DNA of 29,034 bases. Origin: a virus. A model generated the notes under the pieces. That model ran no database searches and was not told the DNA's origin. It worked only from the letters and a program-made list of their open reading frames with translations. Positions within the stretch are counted from its first letter, which is position 1. Each line of letters starts with the position of its first letter. A program made the translations under genes and the position numbers. The stretch lies in IMG/VR virus record IMGVR_UViG_3300021197_000740, positions 1 to 29,034 of that record; one strand, written 5' to 3'. This document shows positions 15,148 to 25,000 of the stretch, piece after piece.

Positions 15148-16221
15148 ATGGCAAGTCAAATTAATAACGGAACGTTTACGTTCAACCAAGAGGAGTTGCA
15201 GGATTTATCAGAAGTAATCCACGAACTTATATATAACAATGAAGATTTACGTAGAATTCACGACGTAGAAACTGGAGTAATTTGGAATAGACAAATTGTA
15301 TTCGCAGGAAACATTGGATTAATGGGTAAAACTGTTTCTGGATGTACACCTAATGCAATTTCTGGTGTTACAATGACGGAGAAAACTTGGACACCTGTAA
15401 AAGAAGATTTTAGATTAGAGCACTGTAATGCAGATGTAAATGATCAAGATAAATTATTACAGAGATTCGCAAGAATGAACCCAGACTTTTACGATGTAAT
15501 CGACGGATCAAGTTCAGCTATCGGTCAATTCTTAATCATGAAAGTATTAGAAGGATTCGTTGAAAATCTTTTACGTAAAGTATGGTTTAATGATACAGCT
15601 GCAGCTACAATTGCTAACTCTGGTGTAATTACTGACGGTACAGATGTAGGATTCTTTAATTCTTTCGATGGATTATTTAAGCAAATCATGACTAACATTC
15701 CAGCAGGTAATGCTTTACATGTTAACATTGCTAAGAACGAACAAACAACTTATGCAGCTCAGGCTTTAGCTAGTACTGAAGGGATGGCAATTTTAAGATC
15801 AATGTACGATGCAGCAGATACTAGATTAAAAGGTTTAGGAGACGCTAGATTCTTAGTAACTCAAACTATCTGGGATGCTTATTTAAATGATTTAGAAACT
15901 ATCCAAAATACTGGGGCTGGTAATACTTTAATCAATGAAAACGGACAAGTAACTTTACGTTATAGAGGTTTAGAGGTTATCGCGATGAATACTTGGGATA
16001 GAAATATTAACGCATATCAAAATAGCACTACAGCGTGGAACTTACCACATAGAGCTGTATTAACTATTCCTTCAAATATTCCAATTGCTACAACGGCAGA
16101 GAGTGATTTTGGAGACGTAGATGCGTTCTTTGATAGAACAACTAAACAAAATATTATTGATGGTGTTTATACTATTGATGCTAAGCATTTAGAGAACTAT
16201 TTAACTGTAGCAGCTTACTAG
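15148..16221 (+). CDS. Major capsid protein
   Basis: This 357-residue protein directly follows the protease-scaffold gene, the standard place of the HK97-fold capsid protein. Its length, the early helix (NQEELQDLSEVIHELIYNNE), the long spine-like helix around residues 120-150 (GQFLIMKVLEGFVENLLRKV) and the C-terminal GVYTIDAKHLENYLTVAAY style are all consistent with Bacteroidota phage capsid proteins. There is no propeptide signal that can be read with confidence. The family assignment rests on context and general features. Confidence 0.8.
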   Translation: MASQINNGTFTFNQEELQDLSEVIHELIYNNEDLRRIHDVETGVIWNRQIVFAGNIGLMGKTVSGCTPNAISGVTMTEKTWTPVKEDFRLEHCNADVNDQDKLLQRFARMNPDFYDVIDGSSSAIGQFLIMKVLEGFVENLLRKVWFNDTAAATIANSGVITDGTDVGFFNSFDGLFKQIMTNIPAGNALHVNIAKNEQTTYAAQALASTEGMAILRSMYDAADTRLKGLGDARFLVTQTIWDAYLNDLETIQNTGAGNTLINENGQVTLRYRGLEVIAMNTWDRNINAYQNSTTAWNLPHRAVLTIPSNIPIATTAESDFGDVDAFFDRTTKQNIIDGVYTIDAKHLENYLTVAAY

Positions 16222-16222
16222 T

Positions 16223-16603
16223 ATGGCATTAGTAGACAACGGATTAAAAGTGAGTGTAGCTGGCGGGCAATTACCCGCTGGTGCATCTGCTCAGGCTGTA
16301 ACAGAGTTTACAGATTTTGAGTATGTAAGAAACGAAACATTTAGCGTATTAAAATCGACTGTACAAGATTCAAGTAAAGCAACTACATTCGATAATATTT
16401 TAAATGAAGCATCTATAGGTGTTAAGGCGCAGGTTACTGCATTAATGACAGCGGATTATATAGCAACTAATACTGTTACATATTATTCTGAGATAACATA
16501 TATTACAACTAACATAGCGGGTAATAGTACAGTAGGAGATTTCTATAACGATACTGCCGTTAGTTACATGTGTGTAGTTAGAATTTTTGTTAAAACAGCT
16601 TAA
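16223..16603 (+). CDS. Hypothetical virion-associated protein, 126 aa
   Basis: The product is Ala-, Thr- and Val-rich, probably mostly beta, and begins MALVDNGLKVSVAGGQLPAG. It starts 1 base after the capsid stop and 13 bases before the tube gene. The position suggests a capsid decoration or head-tail accessory protein. No family is recognised, and it has no Cys-rich or membrane features. Confidence 0.5.
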   Translation: MALVDNGLKVSVAGGQLPAGASAQAVTEFTDFEYVRNETFSVLKSTVQDSSKATTFDNILNEASIGVKAQVTALMTADYIATNTVTYYSEITYITTNIAGNSTVGDFYNDTAVSYMCVVRIFVKTA

Positions 16604-16616
16604 AACGTATTAAATT

Positions 16617-17204
16617 ATGAATTGTAAAGGATTTTTAACAGGAGATATAAGTTACGATTGCGATAATGGAAGTATTGCAGGATTAGAAACTAATGTAGTT
16701 TTAATTAATTCTGACGATATCAACAGAGCGTCAATTACTTTTGATCCTACTAATAAAATGGTAATGACAGGTTTCCAACTTAACAGTGGAAAACGTGGAT
16801 TTACTCTACAAGGTGTAAAGCAAGTTAATTCGACAGCTTTTGAACTTGTAAAGAAAGAAACTTCAGCAGATAAGAAGCGACACGTATTTAATGGTGTTAT
16901 TTTAAGTTTATCAGCTGTTAATAAACTACAATTAGAACAAATGTCTGAGGGCGGTTCTTACGTTGTAGTAGTAGAGAAAAAATGGAAAGGTGCAAACGAT
17001 GTTGATGCGTTTGATGTGTTAGGTATAGACGTTGGTTTAGAATTAAACGTAGCAACATTCAATTCAAATGAATCTGACGGAACGGCAACTATTGAATTAT
17101 CTTCGGTAGCAGACTTCGAAGAACCTAAATTCCCAGTTAATTTATTGTTAACTGATTACACAACGACTATGACGGCTCACGGTAACGGATTCGTACAGCC
17201 TTAA
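16617..17204 (+). CDS. Probable major tail tube protein, 195 aa
   Basis: The chain is beta-rich with a typical tube-protein size. Residues about 133-165 (DVLGIDVGLELNVATFNSNE and following, then ATIELSSVADFEEPKFP) resemble the C-terminal part of Bacteroidota phage tail tube proteins, which carry a GxDVGLEL...GTxxLxLSS...EPxxP pattern. It is unusual that it lies between the capsid and portal genes, far from the tape measure gene. A second capsid-associated protein is the alternative. Confidence 0.55.
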   Translation: MNCKGFLTGDISYDCDNGSIAGLETNVVLINSDDINRASITFDPTNKMVMTGFQLNSGKRGFTLQGVKQVNSTAFELVKKETSADKKRHVFNGVILSLSAVNKLQLEQMSEGGSYVVVVEKKWKGANDVDAFDVLGIDVGLELNVATFNSNESDGTATIELSSVADFEEPKFPVNLLLTDYTTTMTAHGNGFVQP

Positions 17205-17752
17205 TGAATTGGTCGAGTAAAACATTAGAACAAATCGTCGGGGGTAAAAACCTTGACGGTTCTTCTATGTTACAATCCTTTTTAAAGGATTACGCAAAGC
17301 TTACAAGCACTTTGTTAAGTTCGTTGCAACCTGGTTGCCCAAGTTGTTTAAGTAAATATTATAGAGAATACACCCTAAAAACACAAATTATGTCAAACGA
17401 ATGTAATTATGTACTTCAGAAAAGATATAACGGTCTGCCTTTAGCATTTGGAAGTAAAGTTTTATTAAATAATACTAACCTTACGGATGAATATGCAGAA
17501 CAGTTAATTTCTAGGTACTTAGATATATATGAAAGTAGAGAAGATGATTTTGAACCTTCTTTGTTATTCACAAAATACCCAGCTAATTGGGAAGATGCTC
17601 AATTCGAAAAAGAAGAAGTGCATGTAACTTCAGCAGGATCACAAGAACAAGAACCAGAAGATGCAGAATTAACTTTGAGCCAATTAAGAAAAAAATACCC
17701 AGGAATAAAAGCAGGCAGTGCAAAATCATTTTTGGAGAAATTAAATAAATAA
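17204..17752 (+). CDS. Hypothetical protein, 182 aa
   Basis: This soluble protein has a CPSC motif (residues 45-48) in an otherwise helical N-terminal half, with one further Cys nearby (residue 66). The C-terminal 60 residues are acidic (QEQEPEDAELTLS) and end with a short helical unit, LSQLRKKYPGIKAGSAKSF, which resembles a small SAP- or HeH-like module. It is coupled to the tube gene through an overlapping TAATG. It could be a tail assembly chaperone by position; no slippery sequence was found to support this. Confidence 0.5.
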   Translation: MNWSSKTLEQIVGGKNLDGSSMLQSFLKDYAKLTSTLLSSLQPGCPSCLSKYYREYTLKTQIMSNECNYVLQKRYNGLPLAFGSKVLLNNTNLTDEYAEQLISRYLDIYESREDDFEPSLLFTKYPANWEDAQFEKEEVHVTSAGSQEQEPEDAELTLSQLRKKYPGIKAGSAKSFLEKLNK

Positions 17753-17758
17753 TAAACT

Positions 17759-18946
17759 ATGCGCGTTAAGTTTTTTGAGATATTTAAAAAATTAGTCGCT
17801 TTTGACAAGAAAGCGGAAATATTTGTTAATGGTGAAGATAATGCCTATCCAGAACGCGTGGATAGGCTTATTAATAATAGTGTGACTGCTAAGATGGCTT
17901 CTGATCTAATGACTCAATACTTCGTAGGTGAAGGTTTTGGAGAAGAAATTGAAAGGCTTATTATTAATAGTCAACATACTACCACTATTAAACAATTTTC
18001 TGAGAATATTGCAAAGGAATTAGTAGACAATAGAGGTGTATTTATACAAGTTGGCTACAGAATAGACGACAGTGCAAATATAGTTAGAACTAATCCAAGA
18101 GTTTTACCATTTGATTCGTGTCGATTAGGTAAAGAAGATAGCGGAGGTTATAGCGGTAAGATACATGTAAAGAATGATTGGAGAGATTCAAAAGATGAGG
18201 AGCGTATATTTGATGTATATAACACAAATGAAAAAGTTATCATAGCTCAAATAGAAAACGCTGGTGGCATTGAAAAATACAAAGGGCAAATATACTATTA
18301 TAACGCAGATAATCGTTCACATTATCCTTTAGCTCGTATTGATTCAGTTATAAATGACTGTGATAGTGAGGCACAATCTTCAATATACAAAAACCAATTA
18401 TTAAGAAAAGGATTCTTTGGTAATACTTTAGTAGTCACAAGACCCTTAATAGATCATAGTGTAAGTGAATTTATAGTTAAGGACGGTGAACAAATACCAA
18501 ATGCAGAGTATCAAAAGCTAGCTTCAGAAGCAGACCAATTTGTAGATCAATTAGAAGATTTCTTAGGTGCTGGTAACTCTGGAGGTGTTATGCACGCTTC
18601 TTTAGATGCAGCGGGAGACGATTTGGACAAGGCTATAATGATTAAAAACATTGAAGCTAATATAGACCCTGATATGTTTCAGAACGTTGAAACAAGCGTA
18701 CGAGAAAATATTTTGATAGCATTCAATAATTTACCAGTAGGATTAGTTAAATCTAATGAAGGTTTGTTTTCGGATAGTGCAGCAGCTATACAAGAAATGA
18801 AAAGGACTTATTGGGAAAACACAATGAAGGATAGGCAAACATTTTTAATGATATTAAACATGTTCACCAATATTGTTACTGAAACAGATTTAGTACCTAC
18901 GCCTATAGTTGAATTAGCACCTTCACCAACTCAAACACCAGAATAA
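17759..18946 (+). CDS. Portal protein
   Basis: The portal is the dodecameric ring through which DNA enters the capsid. The 395-residue product has the Bacteroidota portal layout: an N-terminal NGEDNAYPERVDRLINNS (residues 24-41) followed by a helix, YFVGEGF (54-60), then LLRKGFFGNTLV (214-225), and near the C-terminus LPVGLVKSNEGLFSDSAAAI (325-344) followed by the helix QEMKRTYWENTMKDRQTF. A Pro- and Thr-rich tail ends the chain. It is coupled to the connector gene by an overlapping TAATG. Portal genes normally precede the protease; here it is downstream of the capsid gene. Confidence 0.75.
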   Translation: MRVKFFEIFKKLVAFDKKAEIFVNGEDNAYPERVDRLINNSVTAKMASDLMTQYFVGEGFGEEIERLIINSQHTTTIKQFSENIAKELVDNRGVFIQVGYRIDDSANIVRTNPRVLPFDSCRLGKEDSGGYSGKIHVKNDWRDSKDEERIFDVYNTNEKVIIAQIENAGGIEKYKGQIYYYNADNRSHYPLARIDSVINDCDSEAQSSIYKNQLLRKGFFGNTLVVTRPLIDHSVSEFIVKDGEQIPNAEYQKLASEADQFVDQLEDFLGAGNSGGVMHASLDAAGDDLDKAIMIKNIEANIDPDMFQNVETSVRENILIAFNNLPVGLVKSNEGLFSDSAAAIQEMKRTYWENTMKDRQTFLMILNMFTNIVTETDLVPTPIVELAPSPTQTPE

Positions 18947-19524
18947 TGTTAAATACAAAAATAATAACACGAGCAGAAATACAACAATACAAACAATTGA
19001 GTGACAGCGGTAACGACGCTAAATTAAATCAGGTTATTATTGAATCTCAATTATCAGATATAAAACCATTGTTAGGAGAGAGGTTATTTAATGCGGTTTT
19101 AAAAGACGTTAGAGACGCAACTAACACAAATGGTTCAACATATACAGCTTTATTGAATGGTGGAGATTATACAGTCTCAGGAACAGAGAGATTTAATCCA
19201 GGTCTAAAATCTGTATTAGCTAATCATGTTTACGGACGTACGATTATGTGGGGGGATGTTGTAGATAATCCATTCGGTGCATCGTTTAAAATCAACCCAC
19301 AAAGCAGTGAGCGCATAGATATGGCTACTAAGAAATCGTTTTATAATGAAAACAAAAACTTTGCTTATAATCTTTGGGTAGATGTTAGAAAGTTTCTTAT
19401 TTTAACAGAAGAACCATTATTTTATAAGTGTCAAGAACCAGTAAAACAAATTAAGTTAAATAAAATAGGAGGGAATACCCCGAGAAAATATGGCAGTAAT
19501 TATAAATACCGTCGACTCTACTAG
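18946..19524 (+). CDS. Head-tail connector / adaptor protein, 192 aa
   Basis: The product resembles the small helical connector proteins that attach beneath the portal in Bacteroidota siphoviruses. It begins with a helical region (EIQQYKQLSDSGNDAKLNQV) followed by ESQLSDIKPLLGERLFNAVL (residues 33-52), the characteristic IxxAQxxxIxPxLGxxLYxxL-type segment of this family. The middle (GLKSVLANHVYGRTIMW) and C-terminal helices fit too. The position directly after the portal is expected. Its last 35 bases overlap the next gene in another frame. Confidence 0.7.
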   Translation: MLNTKIITRAEIQQYKQLSDSGNDAKLNQVIIESQLSDIKPLLGERLFNAVLKDVRDATNTNGSTYTALLNGGDYTVSGTERFNPGLKSVLANHVYGRTIMWGDVVDNPFGASFKINPQSSERIDMATKKSFYNENKNFAYNLWVDVRKFLILTEEPLFYKCQEPVKQIKLNKIGGNTPRKYGSNYKYRRLY

Positions 19525-19969
19525 ATTTAGTCTAAACGGAATAGAGTATTTTAAAAATTTTACATCGTTCGTTCAAGGTAATAGAATACAGATATTCAAT
19601 GCTTATGATCGAACTTTTGAATTAATACCATATACTATATTTAGTGATGTAGTATTAAACGGTACAACACACGCAAACCCAGCAGCATTACAATCTGCTA
19701 TATTACCAGTAATATACACTAGAGATTCATTAGGTTCTGGAGGTGGTACAATAGTTACACCAAGAATTACAGTATTTGGTAATAGCTTTTTTTTAATTAA
19801 GCACCCAAACAATAATAACCCATCAAACGTAAACACTTTAGAAGTTAACGATATGATTGCTAATGGATTTAACAGTACTTCAGAGTTCTGGTACTTAGCA
19901 CAATATCAAACGGCTGGAGATATAAACAACGTAGTTAACTGGGATATATTAAATGACCAAGGATTATAA
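19490..19969 (+). CDS. Phage structural protein upstream of the tail fibres, 159 aa
   Basis: The product begins MAVIINTVDSTRFSLNGIEY and is Asn- and Thr-rich and mainly beta. Residues 17-60 (GIEYFKNFTSFVQGNRIQIF and following) and LPVIYTRDSLGSGGG (around 72-86) look like a small conserved protein often found just before fibre genes in Bacteroidota phages. Its likely role is a virion component or fibre attachment. It overlaps the connector gene by 35 bases. Confidence 0.6.
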   Translation: MAVIINTVDSTRFSLNGIEYFKNFTSFVQGNRIQIFNAYDRTFELIPYTIFSDVVLNGTTHANPAALQSAILPVIYTRDSLGSGGGTIVTPRITVFGNSFFLIKHPNNNNPSNVNTLEVNDMIANGFNSTSEFWYLAQYQTAGDINNVVNWDILNDQGL

Positions 19970-19982
19970 TACAATACAAAAC

Positions 19983-21980
19983 ATGAACAAATTATTAACA
20001 ATATTATTATTATTTATAACAATTTCTATATCAGCTCAGACTAGACATAGAACAAAAGTAGAACTTAAAGATGTAGACGAAGAAACTACTGTATTAACCA
20101 CTACTAGAATGTTATTAACAGATGCTACAACTGGAGAAATAAAATACATTCCATTAAGCACGGTACAAGCAAACGTAATTGTCCCGGTAACAGGGGCTAC
20201 AAATGGTTTAACTTTAGTAGGTACTAATGCCGAACTTGGTGGTGTAATGACTAAAAATACATCTATTGGGTTTGGAACTAATACTTTTACTTTAAATAAT
20301 CTAAGTGCTGCTAATTTCATTTCAATGAATGGGACTACTGGGTTAAATACATTCCATGGAAGCACACAAACATTTACAGGTACAACAACAAATTTAAACA
20401 GTACAAATACAAATGTAAACGGTAATTTAATTATAGACCCAGCTTCAAGCGGTTCAAACATAGCTAGTTCAATATTGACAGTTAAAAATGGTTCTACAAC
20501 TACATCAACAAATGTAACTCAGTTTATAGATGTTGCAAGAAATAATACATCTGATGCAGCAACAGGAGAAACTAGCGCTTTAGTTAGTAGAGTTATAAAT
20601 AGTTCGTCAAATGTAAACGACGGTATTTATGGAGCGCAATTTATAGGAAGAAAAACAGGCAGCGGAAATAGTACATTTAATTACGGTTTATTTAGTACAG
20701 CAGACCAACAAGCAAGTGGAAATATTGATTTTTTAAATTCAGCAGTATTAAGAACAAATATAACAGGCACAGGTACCACTACTGTAGACTTTGCTAGAAA
20801 TATCGGTACTGATTTAGTTATAAATAATCCAAACGCTACAGTAAACAATGTTCAAGCTATGCATCCAAGTATTCAAATGAATGCGGGGACTATTGGTACA
20901 GTGACAAATACATTTTTAGATTTAGATTATGATGGCTCAGGTGTAACGGTTACTGGAGATATAAATTATCTTCTTATAAATAATGATGTTTTGCCAACTC
21001 CAACAGGTAGTATTTATGCTATTAAATCAAACACTACTGCGCCTTCTGAGTTTGCCGGGTTAGTTTCTACAGCTCAAACTAATACGCAAATAGATGCTGC
21101 TTCTGACCAAGCCTTAATACCTAAAGGGTGGTTTAATGCGAACACACCTAACAATACGGATTTTGTAGACTTAACTACAAATCAATCAAATATAGGAGGT
21201 AATAAAACATTTACAGGCTCAATAAACGGGCAATTAATACAATCGTCAGCACCAGTATATAGTATAGGTGGAGTAGGTTTTTTCGCAATACCAGGAAATG
21301 ATTTAAATATATTTACAGACAATAATAACCACGATATTAACATTAGAGCGCATGGAACGGGAATGTTAAATGTCGAAAACGACAATCCAGTAATCGGGCT
21401 TACTGATATCAATAATTCTCATAGAGTTAGTACGATACAAGCAGACCCATTGGCCACAGGTAGTTTTAATCATACATTGCAAGGTTCTAAAGGTGGTATG
21501 ATAGCTCATTTAGACGATGTTAAAAATGTATTTGATACACAAACAACAACTTTTACTAGTGGAGTGGGTAGTAATCAGAATTATTATACATATAATATGC
21601 CAGCTAATACGTTAAAAGTTGGGGATATTGTAGAAGTTAATGTAAACGGTAGAATTGCAAATACAGCAGGGACAAACACTGTAACAGTAGGTTTAAGCGG
21701 TGTAGTTTTCACTAAAAACTTTACAGCTACTGTAGGTACAAGTTTCGACCTTAAAATGCGCGTAATTGTATTAAGCTCCACAACATTTAAAGCTATAAAT
21801 GTAGGGAATGATTATAACAACTTTGGAGGTACAGCTAATAACGAGAGATTTAGGGGAGTTAGTAGTAGTGGTGCTGGATTTGATATAACAAATACGGTAA
21901 CCGTATCAGGTACGGTATCTACAAATAATGCAGGTGGAATTATTATAGATATGGTAACAACTGAAGTAAAAAGATTTTAA
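19983..21980 (+). CDS. Fibre-type protein with N-terminal signal peptide, 665 aa
   Basis: From ATG 19983 the chain begins MNKLLTILLLFITISISAQ. This is a textbook flavobacterial signal peptide with cleavage predicted after SAQ or nearby. The frame extends 10 codons upstream to ATG 19953, but that start would overlap the previous gene and bury the signal, so 19983 is preferred. The rest is Thr-, Asn- and Ser-rich and shows fibre-like repeats (FVDLTTNQSNIGGNKTFTGS, residues about 398-417). The last 140 residues form a probable beta-sandwich head (TLKVGDIVEVNVNGRIANTA). The fibre part is well supported. A secretion signal on it is unusual; the protein may instead be exported by the host cell. Confidence 0.65.
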   Translation: MNKLLTILLLFITISISAQTRHRTKVELKDVDEETTVLTTTRMLLTDATTGEIKYIPLSTVQANVIVPVTGATNGLTLVGTNAELGGVMTKNTSIGFGTNTFTLNNLSAANFISMNGTTGLNTFHGSTQTFTGTTTNLNSTNTNVNGNLIIDPASSGSNIASSILTVKNGSTTTSTNVTQFIDVARNNTSDAATGETSALVSRVINSSSNVNDGIYGAQFIGRKTGSGNSTFNYGLFSTADQQASGNIDFLNSAVLRTNITGTGTTTVDFARNIGTDLVINNPNATVNNVQAMHPSIQMNAGTIGTVTNTFLDLDYDGSGVTVTGDINYLLINNDVLPTPTGSIYAIKSNTTAPSEFAGLVSTAQTNTQIDAASDQALIPKGWFNANTPNNTDFVDLTTNQSNIGGNKTFTGSINGQLIQSSAPVYSIGGVGFFAIPGNDLNIFTDNNNHDINIRAHGTGMLNVENDNPVIGLTDINNSHRVSTIQADPLATGSFNHTLQGSKGGMIAHLDDVKNVFDTQTTTFTSGVGSNQNYYTYNMPANTLKVGDIVEVNVNGRIANTAGTNTVTVGLSGVVFTKNFTATVGTSFDLKMRVIVLSSTTFKAINVGNDYNNFGGTANNERFRGVSSSGAGFDITNTVTVSGTVSTNNAGGIIIDMVTTEVKRF

Positions 21981-22019
21981 ATGATATAAATTAATAATTA
22001 AACTAAAAACTAAAACAAA

Positions 22020-25000
22020 ATGGCAGCAAGATTTGAAATATCAAATAACTCACTAGTTGTAACTGATACGGTTACATCTGCTGTAATATTTGATAGACCA
22101 GCAGCAAGCGTATATTACGACTTGGACGAACTAAATAACGATAGAGTTGTAATAACCAACAACAACGCATTAGACCCTAAAGCAAATCCATTATTCACTA
22201 GAGATTTAGCAGACTCACAAAATGCATCAGCGGTTACATTTACCACTACTACATTCAGGGCTTTCGCTAATGAGTTTCTGGGAAATAGCACAGGCGGGGG
22301 CAACGGCGGAGGGGTTGTACCAACTAATGACCATATATTTGCAAGTGTTTCTGAAAGGGATTCGCACTTCGCAACTAGGTTAAGTGAGTTGATAGCAGGG
22401 ACACCTATTTTTGTGGGTGGGGTTACACTTCCACAAGGAGGTACTGGTACTGCATTACAGGAATGGGGAGGACAAAGTAATCCATCTTCATACGATAATA
22501 CACAATGGGCACAAGGAGGAATATTGAGCTTAACACCTATTCAAATAAAATCCTTATATGAATCAAATAGTGATACCAACGCATTTACTGATGCATTATT
22601 AGTTAAGTTAAATGCAGTTAAATTATACCCTAGCTTAACAGAAGAATCGGATAGAATTGTATCTACTAAAACTATAGTAACACCAGACGCCTCTTTACAA
22701 ATAGGTAACTGGCAGTTAAGTAATTATGGTTTTGCTATTGGAGCAGAAGAGTTAGCTTCAGAAAGTGTATTTTTACCTATATCTTATGAGTTAACTAGTA
22801 GTGGTTCACAATTACCTATAATGTTAGACTTCGCTGCTGAAGCTGTAGCTCCGGTTACAAATGCTACAAATGCAGATGAAACATTCACAGGTAATATGCA
22901 GTTCACTACGCCTGTTTTAAATACGGGCATTGCGTTAGATTATAGGTTAACATCTGCTGTAAATACATTAGATTGTAATATTATAATCAGGTTGAATTCT
23001 CACACTGATGAACCAGCAGTTTTTAATTATAAAAGGTCAACAGGTGGTACAGGTTTTGATTTAAGTGTAGGGCAAAATACTATACTTTTACCAAACCCTT
23101 TATTTTTTAGACAAGGAGTACCGTTATTCGTAACAATAGAAAGTACTAATGCTTTATCTTTACAAGGTGAAACAGTAGGCGGTCAACAAATACCATTTGC
23201 AACAGGCAATGCTCAACTTGCGGTTGATGAAATAATTGCTACTAGAAGTTGGGTAAATGAATTAATAGTTGATGATTTAATATCAACTTCACCAACAAAT
23301 GCTTTATCTGCAAATCAAGGTAGAGCTTTAAATACTAGACTAAGTACACTAGAAAATACAGCTTTTAACAGCGGTAGGTCTTTTGTTAGATTTAATGATG
23401 GATTTACTATTGATAGGAATAACTTAGCTACATTTGAAGATAAGAATATAATATATACAGCTAAGAATGATAAACCTATTACTAGTCCAACTAGACCAGA
23501 TGTAGTATTACCAAATGATGCTGAGATTGCAGCTAGTGGAGAAGCTTATCCTATTGTTTTTGAATTTACTCATTTAGGCGGATCAGCAAGAATAACAGAT
23601 GGGCAAAGTAATGTTGTTAGATTTGTGATAGATGGTGTTATCTCTAGTACAACATTATTTAGAGATGATATAGCTATAGTTACTAAAGAAGGTGTAGGGC
23701 AAGACTATAGTATTCAAGTAGGTGAATTTGACCCTAATGATACTTTACTACCTACTGGTGTATTTAACTTAAAGACAGATACTCCTATTGATGATATATC
23801 AACTATTGCAACAGAGTTATCTGGTATAACTATAGTTGCAGGAGATGCTTATTTAGTAGAGATAGGTGGAACTTGGTCAGGATTAACTGTACCAAATAAT
23901 TCAGTATTAGTAGCTTTAGTTAATAGCGCTTCTTTAACGGATAGTTTAACTAATAACGATTGGCTACTTTTAGATAATCCTAGGGTTAATGCTAAATCAG
24001 CGGCATTATTAGCTAATTTTGCACAGGACGGTATTGTATTTAGTGCGAATAGAAATATTAAAGTAGACCCAACTAATGTAACTATTTTTAATTCTTTAGC
24101 AACTGGAACTCCTATAACTAGACAGATAGGAACTAATACACAAGGCTTTAATAGGCAAATAAGATATGACAACGTACCTATTCAACTTGCAGACATAGTT
24201 GGTGGAAAGTTACAATTAATGTTTTCGATACAAACTACTAGGTCTAGTGGGTTTGAAATAGAACCTATTGATATTACTCTACACTATAGCGATACTATAC
24301 AATTTGTATTTCCTTTAAACACTTTTCAGATAGACTCTGGAAATGTACTTTTGGAAATAGATATACCGAATTCAGATTATAGCTCTATCTTAAATACAGA
24401 TGTGTCTTTAAGATTCAATTATAATTTTAGAGGAGCAACGTATCTTGGTAATATGATAGTTTCTGGATTAGTAAATATAGCCAAAGGTAATTTACATGAT
24501 CCAATAGTTTCAATAGCAGACCAAAGAGCGCAATTAGTAAGAGCTGAGTTAGATACAAAAATTACAAATTTAATCGGAGATATTGATGCTGAACATCAAA
24601 ATCTAGGTGCTATTGAATATAGAATTAGTCCTATTAGGAGAGTTAGCACAAATACACCAGATATAACAGCTAGGTTTGCAGATGATACAGGTGGAGCATT
24701 TCCGACAAACCCTACACAAGTAAGTACAGACAACCCACAATTTCAATGTGGACAGACTTCGTGTTTTGTTTACACAGTTGGAGGTGGAACATACGCCCTT
24801 AGTAATGTAACTCAGAATACTATTGTACCGTTAATTGATGGAAATTCAATAGCTTCTACACAAATAGGTGATTTAACTTATTTTGTACATAGAGTCGCTG
24901 TAGCTGTTAATGATATATTAGAAGTAGAAACTGTAAATTCGTCTAACGTTGCTGCATGGCAAGACGATATAAATTCTCTAAAAGACGGATTAGATAGAGT

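Noticed and set aside
139-16221. General reassignment of TAG as a sense codon, as in some Bacteroidota phages
   Set aside because: TAG closes many genes with the next start only a few bases away (2058, 3099, 5500, 6548, 15143, 16219), so it works as a stop here. In two cases (2058, 3099) the next gene is in the same frame, but this is expected by chance in one of three junctions.
17150-17260. Programmed frameshift between the tube gene and the next gene (tail assembly chaperone style)
   Set aside because: The genes are joined by a plain TAATG overlap, and no slippery heptamer was found near the junction.
20036-20461. 141-codon open frame on the minus strand inside the signal-peptide fibre gene
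   Set aside because: It is a shadow of the Thr/Asn-rich plus-strand gene. Its composition is Val/Phe/Pro-rich as expected from the reverse complement, and it has no promoter.
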